In this document: positions 26,435 to 33,730 of the stretch, in pieces
Numbering within the stretch: the stretch's first letter is position 1
How the letters are laid out: each line of letters opens with the position of its first letter
From: Phycisphaeraceae bacterium
GTDB taxonomy: Bacteria > Planctomycetota > Phycisphaerae > Phycisphaerales > UBA1924
Direction of reading: 5' to 3'
Assembly: GCA_020639135.1 (NCBI GenBank)
Contig: JACKHE010000006.1
Span: forward strand, 216,772-280,771
Length of the DNA stretch: 64,000 bases
Translations under genes and position numbers: made by a program
The notes under the pieces: generated by a model
Told to the model about the DNA's origin: nothing
The model's input: the letters and a program-made list of their open reading frames with translations, nothing else
Databases searched by the model: none

Positions 26435-28189
26435 TCACGGGACGCAGGTCTGACCGAAGTCCCCCAGGAGGATGCCGAGATCGGCGGTGTCCGTGACGCC
26501 GTCGTTGTTGAGATCGGCGAAGGGGTTCGTGCTCCCGAAGGAGCCGATCAGCCCGCCGAGGTCCGCGGTGTCGATCATGTCATCCACGTTGATGTCCGAG
26601 GCCAGCCTCGTGGTGAACGACCGCGAGATCGGCGAGGCGGCCCTCGAGTTCCCGGCGAGCGTCGCCTCCACGCCCCAGTAGAGCGTCTCGCAGCCGCCCA
26701 GCGCACCGGACGGGAGATCGTACGATGCGCCGAGGATGCCCTCGACGCGGAGGACCTCGTTGGTCAGCGCCGCGTCGGTGGCGATGACGAGCGTGTACGA
26801 ATCCACGGGCCCGTTGGCCTCCCACGAGAACTCCTCCCCGCTCCAGACGTGCTGCTGGCCGTTGGCGGGTGAGCCGAGCGCGAACGCGAGCGGCTGCCGC
26901 GTCGCGGCGTCTCGCCAGTTCGAGGCGTAGCCCCGGGTCTGATTCATCGTCATGGAGTTGTTCGCGGCGCCGGGGCCCGTGGCGACGCCGATGAGCTGGC
27001 CGTTGAACGAGACGAGCGGGTTCGAGAAGTACTGGATCCTCGTCCCCGGCGCGTAGGCCATGATCGTGCGCCAGTCGGGGGTCCCGAGCGGGTCGCGGTA
27101 GCCGAAGGAGTACGAGTACGCGCCGATGGTGGCGTTGTCGTGGTCGTGGGCGCAGCCCAGGTTGTGGCCCAGCTCGTGCGCGAAGGAGAGGTTGCTCACG
27201 GCGCAACCCAGCGCGGTCACGGTGAAGGCGCGGTCCTCGAACGCGAGCGAGGGCACCGTCATCAGGTTCCCGATGCCGCAGGCGTCGAAGTTGCTCACGA
27301 TCAGGGCGCACATGTCCGCGGCGATGTCGTCGCGCTGTGTGTGGACGTCGTCCATGAAACCGTCGTTGGTCTCGCGCCAGTTGAAGAGGTCCGTCGAGGC
27401 GTTGCCGGACTCGTTGTAGAGCGCCAGGTAGGTCAGCACGAGCGTCAGCTCGATGTCCACGTTGCTGTTCTGGTAGGCGAGGTTCGCCGAGGCGATCGCC
27501 AGGTCGATCTCGGCGAGCATGCCGGCCGTCCCGCCCGCCAGCGTCCGCGCCTGGGCGGTGTACCCGACGAGCACGTCGATGTTGGTCAGCGCTCCGCGCG
27601 GGGCGCCGGCGCCCTCGGGGTCCTGCGCCCGGTCCGGGTCGAAGTCGCGGGGCGTGGTGAGAAGCTGCTCCGGCCCGGTCGCGCAGGGCTCGAGGTTGGC
27701 GGGGTCGATCGCCTCGGCGACGTACACGCCGGGCTCGCCCGAATAACGCACGCGGAAGACGCCGCGATCGGTCGATCGGATCACGCCCGCCGCGACGCCG
27801 TCGCGCACCGCGAACTGCGCCACGCCGAAGGGATCGCCGTCGAGCGTCCCGACCCAGGACCACCGACCGTCTCCGATCACGTTGACGCTCTGCGTCGTCG
27901 CGCGGAAGACGGCGTCGTCGAAGAGCGCGAACTCGACGACGGACCGCGCATTCGCGTCGGGAGCGATCGCGGTCAGGTCCAGCGCGATCACGCGGCTGCG
28001 CGAAGCCTCGGCGGACAACGCCGGCGCCGGGAATCCGTACAGCGGCGTCACCGCGGTTGAATCGGGGAACTGCGGATCTGCGATCACGGCGCCGGTGGAC
28101 AGCAGCAGCGCCGCAAAGCCTGCCGCCGTGAGCGCGAGCCGGCCAGGGCCCGCCTTGCGGGGTGTGAAACTGTGATTCGGAGCGGGCAT
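26435..28189 (-). CDS. Secreted metzincin metalloprotease with dockerin-like tail
   Basis: A 584-residue exported protease. A signal peptide lies at about 20-37. The zinc-binding motif HELGHNLGCAHD is at about 338-349, with a Met-turn downstream (TIMAY), which assigns it to the reprolysin/adamalysin-like metzincins (M12). The prodomain-like N-terminal half and the catalytic domain give a size usual for planctomycetal secreted proteases. After a Gly/Ser-rich region comes a dockerin-like tail (DINVDDMIDTADLGGLIG and DLNNDGVTDTADLGILLG). The final CVP parallels the CP end of the deiminase. Both genes use the same tail, suggesting a shared surface scaffold or sorting system. Predicted extracellular, zinc-dependent. 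Confidence 0.93.
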   Translation of the reverse strand: MPAPNHSFTPRKAGPGRLALTAAGFAALLLSTGAVIADPQFPDSTAVTPLYGFPAPALSAEASRSRVIALDLTAIAPDANARSVVEFALFDDAVFRATTQSVNVIGDGRWSWVGTLDGDPFGVAQFAVRDGVAAGVIRSTDRGVFRVRYSGEPGVYVAEAIDPANLEPCATGPEQLLTTPRDFDPDRAQDPEGAGAPRGALTNIDVLVGYTAQARTLAGGTAGMLAEIDLAIASANLAYQNSNVDIELTLVLTYLALYNESGNASTDLFNWRETNDGFMDDVHTQRDDIAADMCALIVSNFDACGIGNLMTVPSLAFEDRAFTVTALGCAVSNLSFAHELGHNLGCAHDHDNATIGAYSYSFGYRDPLGTPDWRTIMAYAPGTRIQYFSNPLVSFNGQLIGVATGPGAANNSMTMNQTRGYASNWRDAATRQPLAFALGSPANGQQHVWSGEEFSWEANGPVDSYTLVIATDAALTNEVLRVEGILGASYDLPSGALGGCETLYWGVEATLAGNSRAASPISRSFTTRLASDINVDDMIDTADLGGLIGSFGSTNPFADLNNDGVTDTADLGILLGDFGQTCVP

Positions 28190-28525
28190 GGGGGGGTCCT
28201 CTTCGATCCATCCAATGAACCAACGCTCTATGCGAATCTTCGGATAGAGCGATGCCAGCGGGCCGCCCGGGGACGGCGCCTAAATCCGCCCGGAAACGGC
28301 TCCGGAAGAGCCGGCAGGAGCGGCACAGACTGCCGAAATCCTACGACATGAACGCCCTTGACGGAATCGGAATCCGTCAATCTTGGCGTCCCGGAGGGGG
28401 GGAACCCGCGCCAGGATCGGCATTTGTACGGTCGCGACGTCGGGATACCGGACGCCGCGCGGAATCGAGGACCGATACGATGCCGCCCCTCCCTGGACCG
28501 CACCCTGCCCCGGAGCCGACCCCGG
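28190..28525. other. Divergent intergenic region
   Basis: This 336-bp gap lies between the minus-strand metzincin and the plus-strand nitrilase-family gene, so both promoters should be here. It holds a 23-bp inverted repeat at 28358-28380 (see its own entry). I see no small gene or RNA; ORFs reading across it lack convincing starts. Confidence 0.5.
28358..28380. repeat. Inverted repeat TTGACGGA-7-TCCGTCAA
   Basis: Perfect 8-bp arms separated by 7 bp, in the divergent metzincin/nitrilase intergenic region. The TTGAC...GTCAA arms recur at 29569-29585 on the other side of the nitrilase gene. An operator is more likely than a terminator because no T-run follows. Confidence 0.45.
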
Positions 28526-29392
28526 ATGACCACCACACCGCACCCCGAAACGCTCTCCGGGATCATGACCGTCGCGCTGATCAGCGACGTGTTCTCCGAC
28601 AACGACGCCGAGGCCAGGCTCTTTGCCAGGCTGGAAGAGGCGCGATCGAAGGGCGCCGAGCTCGCCTGCCTGCCCGAGATCCCCTGCAACCCCTGGGCGC
28701 CCGCGACCAGGACCGCGTGCGACGAGGACGCCGAGGATCCGCAGGGCCCCCGGCACACCATGATGAGCCGGGCCGCGGAGGCAATCGGGATCGGCCTCAT
28801 CGGGGGCGCCATCGTGCGCGATCCGAAGACCGGCGCCCGGCGGAACACCGCGCTGGTGTTCGATGCGCAGGGCGAGTGCATCGCGCGGTACGCCAAGCTG
28901 CACGTCCCGGAGGAGCCGGGCTTCTGGGAGTCGAGCCATTACGAGGCCGGCGTCGAGGCGCCGCAGCGCATCGACGGGTTCACACTCCCGATCGGCGTGC
29001 AGATCTGCTCGGACAACAACCGGCCCCAGGGCGCGCACCTGCTGGCGGCGCAGGGTGTCGGGGCGGTCTTCGTCCCGAGGGCGACGGTCGAGGGGTTGTA
29101 CGAGAAGGTCTGGAAGGTGGTCTGGCGCGCCAACGCGATCACCGGGGGGATGTACGTCCTGTCGGTCAACCGCCCCCGCCCCGAGTTGGGGGTCGATATC
29201 GGCGGACCCTCGATCGTCGTGGCCCCGGACGGGGAGGTGGTCCTCGAATCCCGCGAACCGGTCGCCATCGCAACCCTCAGCGCGGAAGCTATCGAGCGGG
29301 CCCGGGTGGATTACCCGGCGTATCTCGCGGTCCGATCGGAGATCTACGCGAAAGCGTGGGGCGAGATCGACCCGAGGCCCGCGAGGGTCTGA
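28526..29392 (+). CDS. Carbon-nitrogen hydrolase (nitrilase superfamily)
   Basis: A 288-residue cytoplasmic enzyme of the nitrilase/omega-amidase superfamily. The Glu-Lys-Cys triad is visible: E51 in LACLPEIPCNPW, K124 in YAKLHVPEE and C161 in GVQICSDNNRPQG. The ATG at 28526 is chosen; another ATG at 28565 (MTVALISDVF) would trim thirteen residues. The family includes aliphatic amidases, N-carbamoylputrescine amidase and beta-ureidopropionase; HVPEEPGFWESSHYEAG is close to N-carbamoylputrescine amidase/plant NLP1 patterns, but I do not assert it. The gene is flanked by two TTGAC...GTCAA palindromes, and its neighbours are the metzincin (divergent) and the Asn/Gly-rich protein gene. Confidence 0.93.
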   Translation: MTTTPHPETLSGIMTVALISDVFSDNDAEARLFARLEEARSKGAELACLPEIPCNPWAPATRTACDEDAEDPQGPRHTMMSRAAEAIGIGLIGGAIVRDPKTGARRNTALVFDAQGECIARYAKLHVPEEPGFWESSHYEAGVEAPQRIDGFTLPIGVQICSDNNRPQGAHLLAAQGVGAVFVPRATVEGLYEKVWKVVWRANAITGGMYVLSVNRPRPELGVDIGGPSIVVAPDGEVVLESREPVAIATLSAEAIERARVDYPAYLAVRSEIYAKAWGEIDPRPARV

Positions 29393-29568
29393 GCCGGTGA
29401 TTCTCCCGGTTCGGCCCGGCGCCCCCCCGATCTGACGAAAAAAAACAAACCCGCCCAAAGTCCGGTTTCTCCCCCGTCGATGTCAGGTGCGCACGCAGCG
29501 AGCGCTCCGTGCCGCCCGGACTCCGTACGTCCCGGGCGGGCGCTCCACGCCGGCGATCCGCCTGCGTC

Positions 29569-29585
29569 TTGACACAACGCGTCAA
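29569..29585. promoter_or_regulatory. Inverted repeat TTGAC-7-GTCAA upstream of the Asn/Gly/Tyr-rich protein gene
   Basis: TTGAC (29569-29573) and GTCAA (29581-29585) form a 5-bp inverted repeat 84 bp upstream of the ATG at 29669. The TTGACA could double as a -35 element, but I do not find a clear -10 at 17 bp. Similar arms occur at 28358-28380. Confidence 0.35.
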
Positions 29586-29668
29586 CGTCCGTCAGCCGAA
29601 AGGGATGATCCCGGTCGGTGGACGGTTTTCAAGGTCGGTTTGACTCTCTCAGATCTGGAGCAACTGCA

Positions 29669-30388
29669 ATGTTCACCAACTGCTACCCCTTTGGTTCGGC
29701 CAACAACTGCGGCCCCCTCGGCTGCACCCCCTACAACTGCCTGCCCTACAACGGCATCAGCGGTTACAACAGCCTGAACTGCATCGGCGGCGTCTGCTCG
29801 CCGGTCAGCGCCTGGAACCCCGGCTTCTCCGCCGGCTTCAACAGCCCCTTCTTCGCCGGTTCCTACAACGGCTTCGGCTACAACTGGAACACCCCCAGCT
29901 ACGGCCTCCACAACTGGAACCTCAACACCGTTCCCTTCGCCAACTACGGCATCAACCAGTGGAACGGCCTCGGCCACATCAACCACCTCGCGCACCCTAT
30001 GTTCTCGCAGGTCCCCTTCTCCGGGACGCAGCTTGGCCAGGGGTTTCCCGGCATGAACTGGATCTCCGGTTCGATCGGCTGCAACACGCCCTGGACCAAC
30101 TCCTACAACTGCTTCCCCGGTAACTACAGCAACCTCTACGGCGTCTCCCCGGTCGCCGGCGTCTCCAACTGGTTCAGCTCCCCCTGGATGGGCTACGCCT
30201 ACCCCGTCACCGGCCAGCAGCAGGGCGTCGTCAACAACATCAAGACCCCCGTCAACGGCCAGTACATCCCCGCCAACGCCTACCCCTTCAACTGCGCCCC
30301 TTTCAGCGCTCCCTACGGCGTCAACAGCTACGCCCCGGTCAACGGCTTCGTCCCCGCTGGGCACGCCGTCAACTGCGAGGCGGCCTGA
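29669..30388 (+). CDS. Asn/Gly/Tyr/Pro-rich low-complexity protein, unknown function
   Basis: A 239-residue protein starting at the ATG at 29669, with GGAG about ten bases upstream. It has no signal peptide and no charged clusters; composition is dominated by Asn, Gly, Tyr, Phe, Ser, Pro and Trp, with about ten scattered Cys. Recurring short phrases include YNCLPYNG, GFNSPFFAG, GFGYNWN and PFNCAPF. There is almost no Lys, Arg, Asp or Glu, so it would be near-uncharged and possibly self-assembling, like prion-like, silk-like or coat proteins. Third codon positions are almost all C, as in neighbouring highly expressed genes. No domain is recognised. The clear ribosome site and uniform codon use support a real gene. 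Confidence 0.75.
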   Translation: MFTNCYPFGSANNCGPLGCTPYNCLPYNGISGYNSLNCIGGVCSPVSAWNPGFSAGFNSPFFAGSYNGFGYNWNTPSYGLHNWNLNTVPFANYGINQWNGLGHINHLAHPMFSQVPFSGTQLGQGFPGMNWISGSIGCNTPWTNSYNCFPGNYSNLYGVSPVAGVSNWFSSPWMGYAYPVTGQQQGVVNNIKTPVNGQYIPANAYPFNCAPFSAPYGVNSYAPVNGFVPAGHAVNCEAA

Positions 30389-30468
30389 TCGACAACCCGA
30401 TCAAGACGCATCCCCCGGGAACGAAATAAGCCCGCGAGGGACTCGTTGACAATCAGTGAATGATCCGG

Positions 30469-30500
30469 CAAGGGGCGATCCTGGGAGGGTTCGCCCCTTG
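30469..30500 (+). terminator. Inverted repeat after the Asn/Gly/Tyr-rich gene, likely bidirectional terminator
   Basis: CAAGGGGCGA (30469-30478) pairs perfectly with TCGCCCCTTG (30491-30500) around a 12-base loop. It sits between the end of the plus-strand low-complexity gene and the end of the minus-strand esterase gene, as a convergent terminator would. No T-run follows. Confidence 0.55.
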
Positions 30501-30514
30501 TCATGCGCCCGGTT

Positions 30515-31594
30515 TCATGCCCCGCCCGCGGCGCGCTCCTGCTCGGCGCGCTCGGCGCTCCAGCGGTGGATCAGCAGCGCCGGCGCCGATGCGGGATCCA
30601 AAAACTCGACCGCGTCGCTCCGCCATCTGGCGTGCCGCCGCCCGTCGGCGATCCCCCCGTCGAAGTGCCCGTGGCTGACGATCTCGCGGAACTTCAGCCC
30701 CGCGTCGGTCCCGAGCGCGTTGTACACCGCCGCCGCCGCCGGGGCCGGCACGACGTCATCCCGCTCGGCCAGCTTGAAGAGCGACGGGATCCGCACACGC
30801 CTCGCGTGGATCGCGCTGTCGCACACGCTCAGGTTCTCGACGATCTGCTCCTCCCGGTCCCGGTGCAGGTTCAGGAACGAGAAGACCTCGGCGTTGATCC
30901 CGACGGCGCCCCGGTCGATCCGGGCGCCGGGAGGCTGCGCCAATCTCCAGCGCCACGCGCCCATCGACGGCAGCCCGATCGCCATCCGGTCCACCAGGCC
31001 CGTCCCCGCCAGCCGCGACGCCGCCATGACCGCCAGACCACCGCCGAACGATTCCCCGCTGAGCATGATCGGCACGCCCCGCCCGAACCGCTCCTCCAGC
31101 GCCCGGCACGCGAGGACGACATCCGCCACCGCGCCGGGCAGGATCCACGAGTTGAGATCGAGCAGGCCGTGACAGAACCACCCGTGCTCGCTGCGCTTCA
31201 GGTCGCCGGTCTCGAACCACGACCCGGCGAAGCCCCGCACGCGCACCTGCAGCGTCGCCATCGAGACGGATTCCCACGGGTTGTCGTCACTCAACGGCTC
31301 CGGCTCGTAGCCGTGCAACTGCAAGACCACCGCCGAGGGCTTGACGACGCCCGCCGGGATGTTCAGCCGCGCGCCGATCGTCACGTCGCCGAGGCTGTGA
31401 ATCGTGTGCGTGACACCGGGGTCGCCGCTGATCGCCGCGTCGCCCTGGAACTCGATCAGCCCGGGATTGATCGACTCAACTACCTCATCCCAGCGCGCCC
31501 AGAAGGGGCTGTGCCTTCTCGACAGCGTGGGGTCCGCGACGTACGACAGCGTCGAGATCGGGGACATCGCGAAATCGGTCGGCTCGGAGAGCAT
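30515..31594 (-). CDS. Alpha/beta hydrolase, acetyl-xylan-esterase-like
   Basis: A 359-residue serine hydrolase. The start at 31594 (MLSEPTDFAMSPIST) begins a coherent protein; the frame continues upstream but only through shadow sequence. The nucleophile elbow is GESFGGGLA at S182, and HG in LQLHGYEP marks the oxyanion region. Near the C-terminus VSHGHFDGG supplies the His of the triad, and the DDVV of LAERDDVVPAP the acid. This matches the AXE1/cephalosporin C deacetylase branch of alpha/beta hydrolases, so carbohydrate ester deacetylation is a fair guess. No signal peptide, so cytoplasmic. It is divergent from thiL across an 87-bp gap. Confidence 0.88.
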   Translation of the reverse strand: MLSEPTDFAMSPISTLSYVADPTLSRRHSPFWARWDEVVESINPGLIEFQGDAAISGDPGVTHTIHSLGDVTIGARLNIPAGVVKPSAVVLQLHGYEPEPLSDDNPWESVSMATLQVRVRGFAGSWFETGDLKRSEHGWFCHGLLDLNSWILPGAVADVVLACRALEERFGRGVPIMLSGESFGGGLAVMAASRLAGTGLVDRMAIGLPSMGAWRWRLAQPPGARIDRGAVGINAEVFSFLNLHRDREEQIVENLSVCDSAIHARRVRIPSLFKLAERDDVVPAPAAAAVYNALGTDAGLKFREIVSHGHFDGGIADGRRHARWRSDAVEFLDPASAPALLIHRWSAERAEQERAAGGA

Positions 31595-31681
31595 GGGCAG
31601 CAGGGTAGCCTCGATCCGCCCCCCGAGCGGGCGATCCCTGCCGCCCGACACGGGAAACGGACGCCGCGTATCGTTGCTCTG

Positions 31682-32572
31682 ATGCAGGAATCGCTGCTGC
31701 TGTCGCAGATCGCCGCCGCCACGGCCCCCGGCTTCCCGGGGCGCCCCGACATCCTTGTGGGGCCGGGTGATGACTGCGCCGTCGTCGCGTCCCCGGCGGG
31801 TGGCCAACTCCTGCTCACGGTCGATCAGTGCATCGAGGGCGTGCATTACGTCCCCGATGCATCCCCGGACGTGATCGCTGCCCACGCCGTTGGTCGCTCC
31901 ATCTCCGACATCGCCGCAATGGGCGGGGCGCCGTTGTACGCCCTGGCCACCGCCGCACTGCATCAGGGGTACGACCAGCAGCGCGCTTCGGACCTGTGCC
32001 GGGCGATGGCCGAGGCGGGGCTCCGTTGGGGCTGCCCGCTCATCGGGGGCGACATCTCGGCGACCAATGGCCCCGCCGTCATCACCGTGACGGCCATCGG
32101 CACGCCGCATCCCAATCGTGGGCCGGTCCTCCGCGGTGGCGCCAGGCCCGGCGATCTCGTCGTGGTCTCGGGTCCTCTCGGCGGCGCTCTGGCTTCGGCA
32201 TGGACGAAGCTCCCGGCTCCCCGCCTTGAACTGGCTCGCCGGATCTGCGACACACTCGGCGGCGCCCTGCACTCGATGATCGACATTTCCGACGGGCTCG
32301 GACGCGATGCGGGGCGGATCGCCGAGCGATCCGGGGTCGGGATCGAAATCGACGCAAGGAAGATCCCCCTGGCGCCCGGCGTCGGCTCCTGGCGCGACGC
32401 TGTCGGCGCCGGCGAGGACTACGAGCTGTGCTTCACGTGCTCCGAGCCCCCGGACGCGTCGCTGGGGTGCGTCGTGGTCGGAACCGTCGTCGAGGGCGCC
32501 GGCTGCCGGGTGCGCGATCAATCCGGCGAGTTGATCGACGTGGCTGCTCTGGGGTGGGATCATCACGCATGA
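31682..32572 (+). CDS. thiL: Thiamine-monophosphate kinase
   Basis: A 296-residue member of the AIR synthase-like ThiL family, which phosphorylates thiamine monophosphate to thiamine diphosphate in the final cofactor step. Family signatures: GPGDDCAVV near residue 27, the acidic SISDIAAMGGAP motif, LIGGDISA, and SMIDISDGLGRDAGRIAE. The VVSGPLGGALAS segment is also conserved. The ATG at 31682 gives full length. The stop overlaps the start of the tsaE-yacG gene by ATGA, so the two are translationally coupled. Cytoplasmic; ATP- and magnesium-dependent. Confidence 0.94.
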   Translation: MQESLLLSQIAAATAPGFPGRPDILVGPGDDCAVVASPAGGQLLLTVDQCIEGVHYVPDASPDVIAAHAVGRSISDIAAMGGAPLYALATAALHQGYDQQRASDLCRAMAEAGLRWGCPLIGGDISATNGPAVITVTAIGTPHPNRGPVLRGGARPGDLVVVSGPLGGALASAWTKLPAPRLELARRICDTLGGALHSMIDISDGLGRDAGRIAERSGVGIEIDARKIPLAPGVGSWRDAVGAGEDYELCFTCSEPPDASLGCVVVGTVVEGAGCRVRDQSGELIDVAALGWDHHA

Positions 32573-33231
32573 GCGAGCGCATCGTCACGACCACCGAAGA
32601 ATCCCGGACCCACGCGCTCGGCGTCGCGCTGGGCGCGGTGTTGCGCCCCGGCGACGTCGTGGAGCTCATCGGCGAGCTCGGCGCGGGCAAGACGAGGCTC
32701 GTCCGCGGCATCGCGCAGGGCGCCGGGCACAACCCCGACGAGGTCTCGAGCCCGACCTATGTCCTGTTCAACGAGTACCGCCGCCCGGACGCGGCGCCGA
32801 TCCTGCACATCGACGCCTACCGCATCGCCGACGCCGACGAGCTGATCGACGCGGGATACGACCACGCCTCTCGCGGGGCGATCGTGCTGATCGAATGGGC
32901 GGACCGGATCGCCGGAGCCGTGGAGGGCGAGCGGCTGCGCATCGAGATCGAGCACGCGCCGGGCGACGGGGAAACGTGCCGTGTCCTGCGGATCGACTGC
33001 CCGGCGGGTTTGGAGCCGCGACTGGCGCCGGCGCTCGACGGGGCGCCGTCAGCAGAGCCCCGCGCGAAGTCGTCGCCCTGCCCGATCTGCAAGGCTCCGA
33101 CAGACATGAACGCTCCGACGGCGCCCTTCTGCTCGGCGCGATGCCGGATGGTGGACCTGGGCAAGTGGATGCGCGAGGACTACGTGATCTCGCGGGAGCT
33201 GAAGGAAACGGATCTCGACGAGTTGGAGTGA
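32569..33231 (+). CDS. tsaE: Fusion of TsaE (tRNA t6A ATPase) with a C-terminal YacG zinc ribbon
   Basis: A 220-residue protein. Residues 1-155 are a TsaE domain: P-loop GELGAGKT (35-42), switch-like SSPTYVLFNEY (60-70), HIDAYR (80-85) and VLIEWADR (106-113). TsaE hydrolyses ATP to drive TsaB/TsaD in tRNA N6-threonylcarbamoyladenosine synthesis. After a disordered Ala/Pro linker, residues 168-207 match YacG: CPIC (171-174) and FCSARC (187-192) for zinc, then MVDLGKWMREDYVIS. YacG in E. coli is a small zinc protein that binds DNA gyrase. The two are normally separate genes. The ATGA overlap with thiL shows co-translation. The fusion is directly readable; the joint role is unknown. Confidence 0.92.
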   Translation: MSERIVTTTEESRTHALGVALGAVLRPGDVVELIGELGAGKTRLVRGIAQGAGHNPDEVSSPTYVLFNEYRRPDAAPILHIDAYRIADADELIDAGYDHASRGAIVLIEWADRIAGAVEGERLRIEIEHAPGDGETCRVLRIDCPAGLEPRLAPALDGAPSAEPRAKSSPCPICKAPTDMNAPTAPFCSARCRMVDLGKWMREDYVISRELKETDLDELE

Positions 33232-33243
33232 GAGCTCCGCGCT

Positions 33244-33708
33244 CTACGACTTCGCCTTCGCCTGCGCGAAGACCTGCAGCTTGTGTCCCTGCGCCTCCAG
33301 GCCCAGCCTCGCGCAGATCGCGTCGCGCAGCTCGATCAGCTCCGGCACGTCGATCGTGAGGATCTCGTCGGTGTCCGTGCGGATGAGCAGGTCGCGCGGA
33401 CGCTTGCCGTAGCACAGCTGGTAGTGCGCCTGCTCCGAGTTGATCGGCGCCTCCTGGATGATCCCGGTCATCTGCAGCAGTTTCAGCGTGCGGTAGATCG
33501 TCGCCTTCGAGACGGGAAACTCACCCTCGCGCAGCGCCGACTGGAGCCGGTCGGCCTCGAAGATGTCGTCGATCGCGATGATCGCGTCGAGGATCTTGGC
33601 GCGCTCCGGCGTGTACTTCTGCCCCGCGTCCCTGAGCCGGCGGCGGAAGACGGCGCACAGCGGCTCGCGGATCTCGATGGTCGGGATGGTGTTGCTCCTG
33701 GCCGGCAT
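33244..33708 (-). CDS. Fur-like regulator with degenerate metal sites
   Basis: A 154-residue Fur-superfamily protein. A winged helix with PVSKATIYRTLKLLQMTGII is well kept, but the usual HHH and CxxC zinc ligands are lost: the corresponding stretch reads AHYQLCYGKRPRDLLIRTDTDEILTIDVPEL. No second CxxC pair is found near the C-terminus, so at least the structural zinc site is missing. It is therefore a divergent paralogue of the regulator at 5432-5893, probably metal-independent or using other ligands. It is convergent with the tsaE-yacG gene and lies 22 bp downstream of polX, on the same strand, so co-transcription with polX is possible. Target genes are not evident. Confidence 0.82.
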   Translation of the reverse strand: MPARSNTIPTIEIREPLCAVFRRRLRDAGQKYTPERAKILDAIIAIDDIFEADRLQSALREGEFPVSKATIYRTLKLLQMTGIIQEAPINSEQAHYQLCYGKRPRDLLIRTDTDEILTIDVPELIELRDAICARLGLEAQGHKLQVFAQAKAKS

Positions 33709-33730
33709 CGATGGAGTGTAGCCCGTCCCC

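Noticed and set aside
24653..26872. Plus-strand ORF of 739 codons opposite the deiminase gene
   Set aside because: Val/Gly/Asp-rich shadow of the minus-strand deiminase and metzincin genes.
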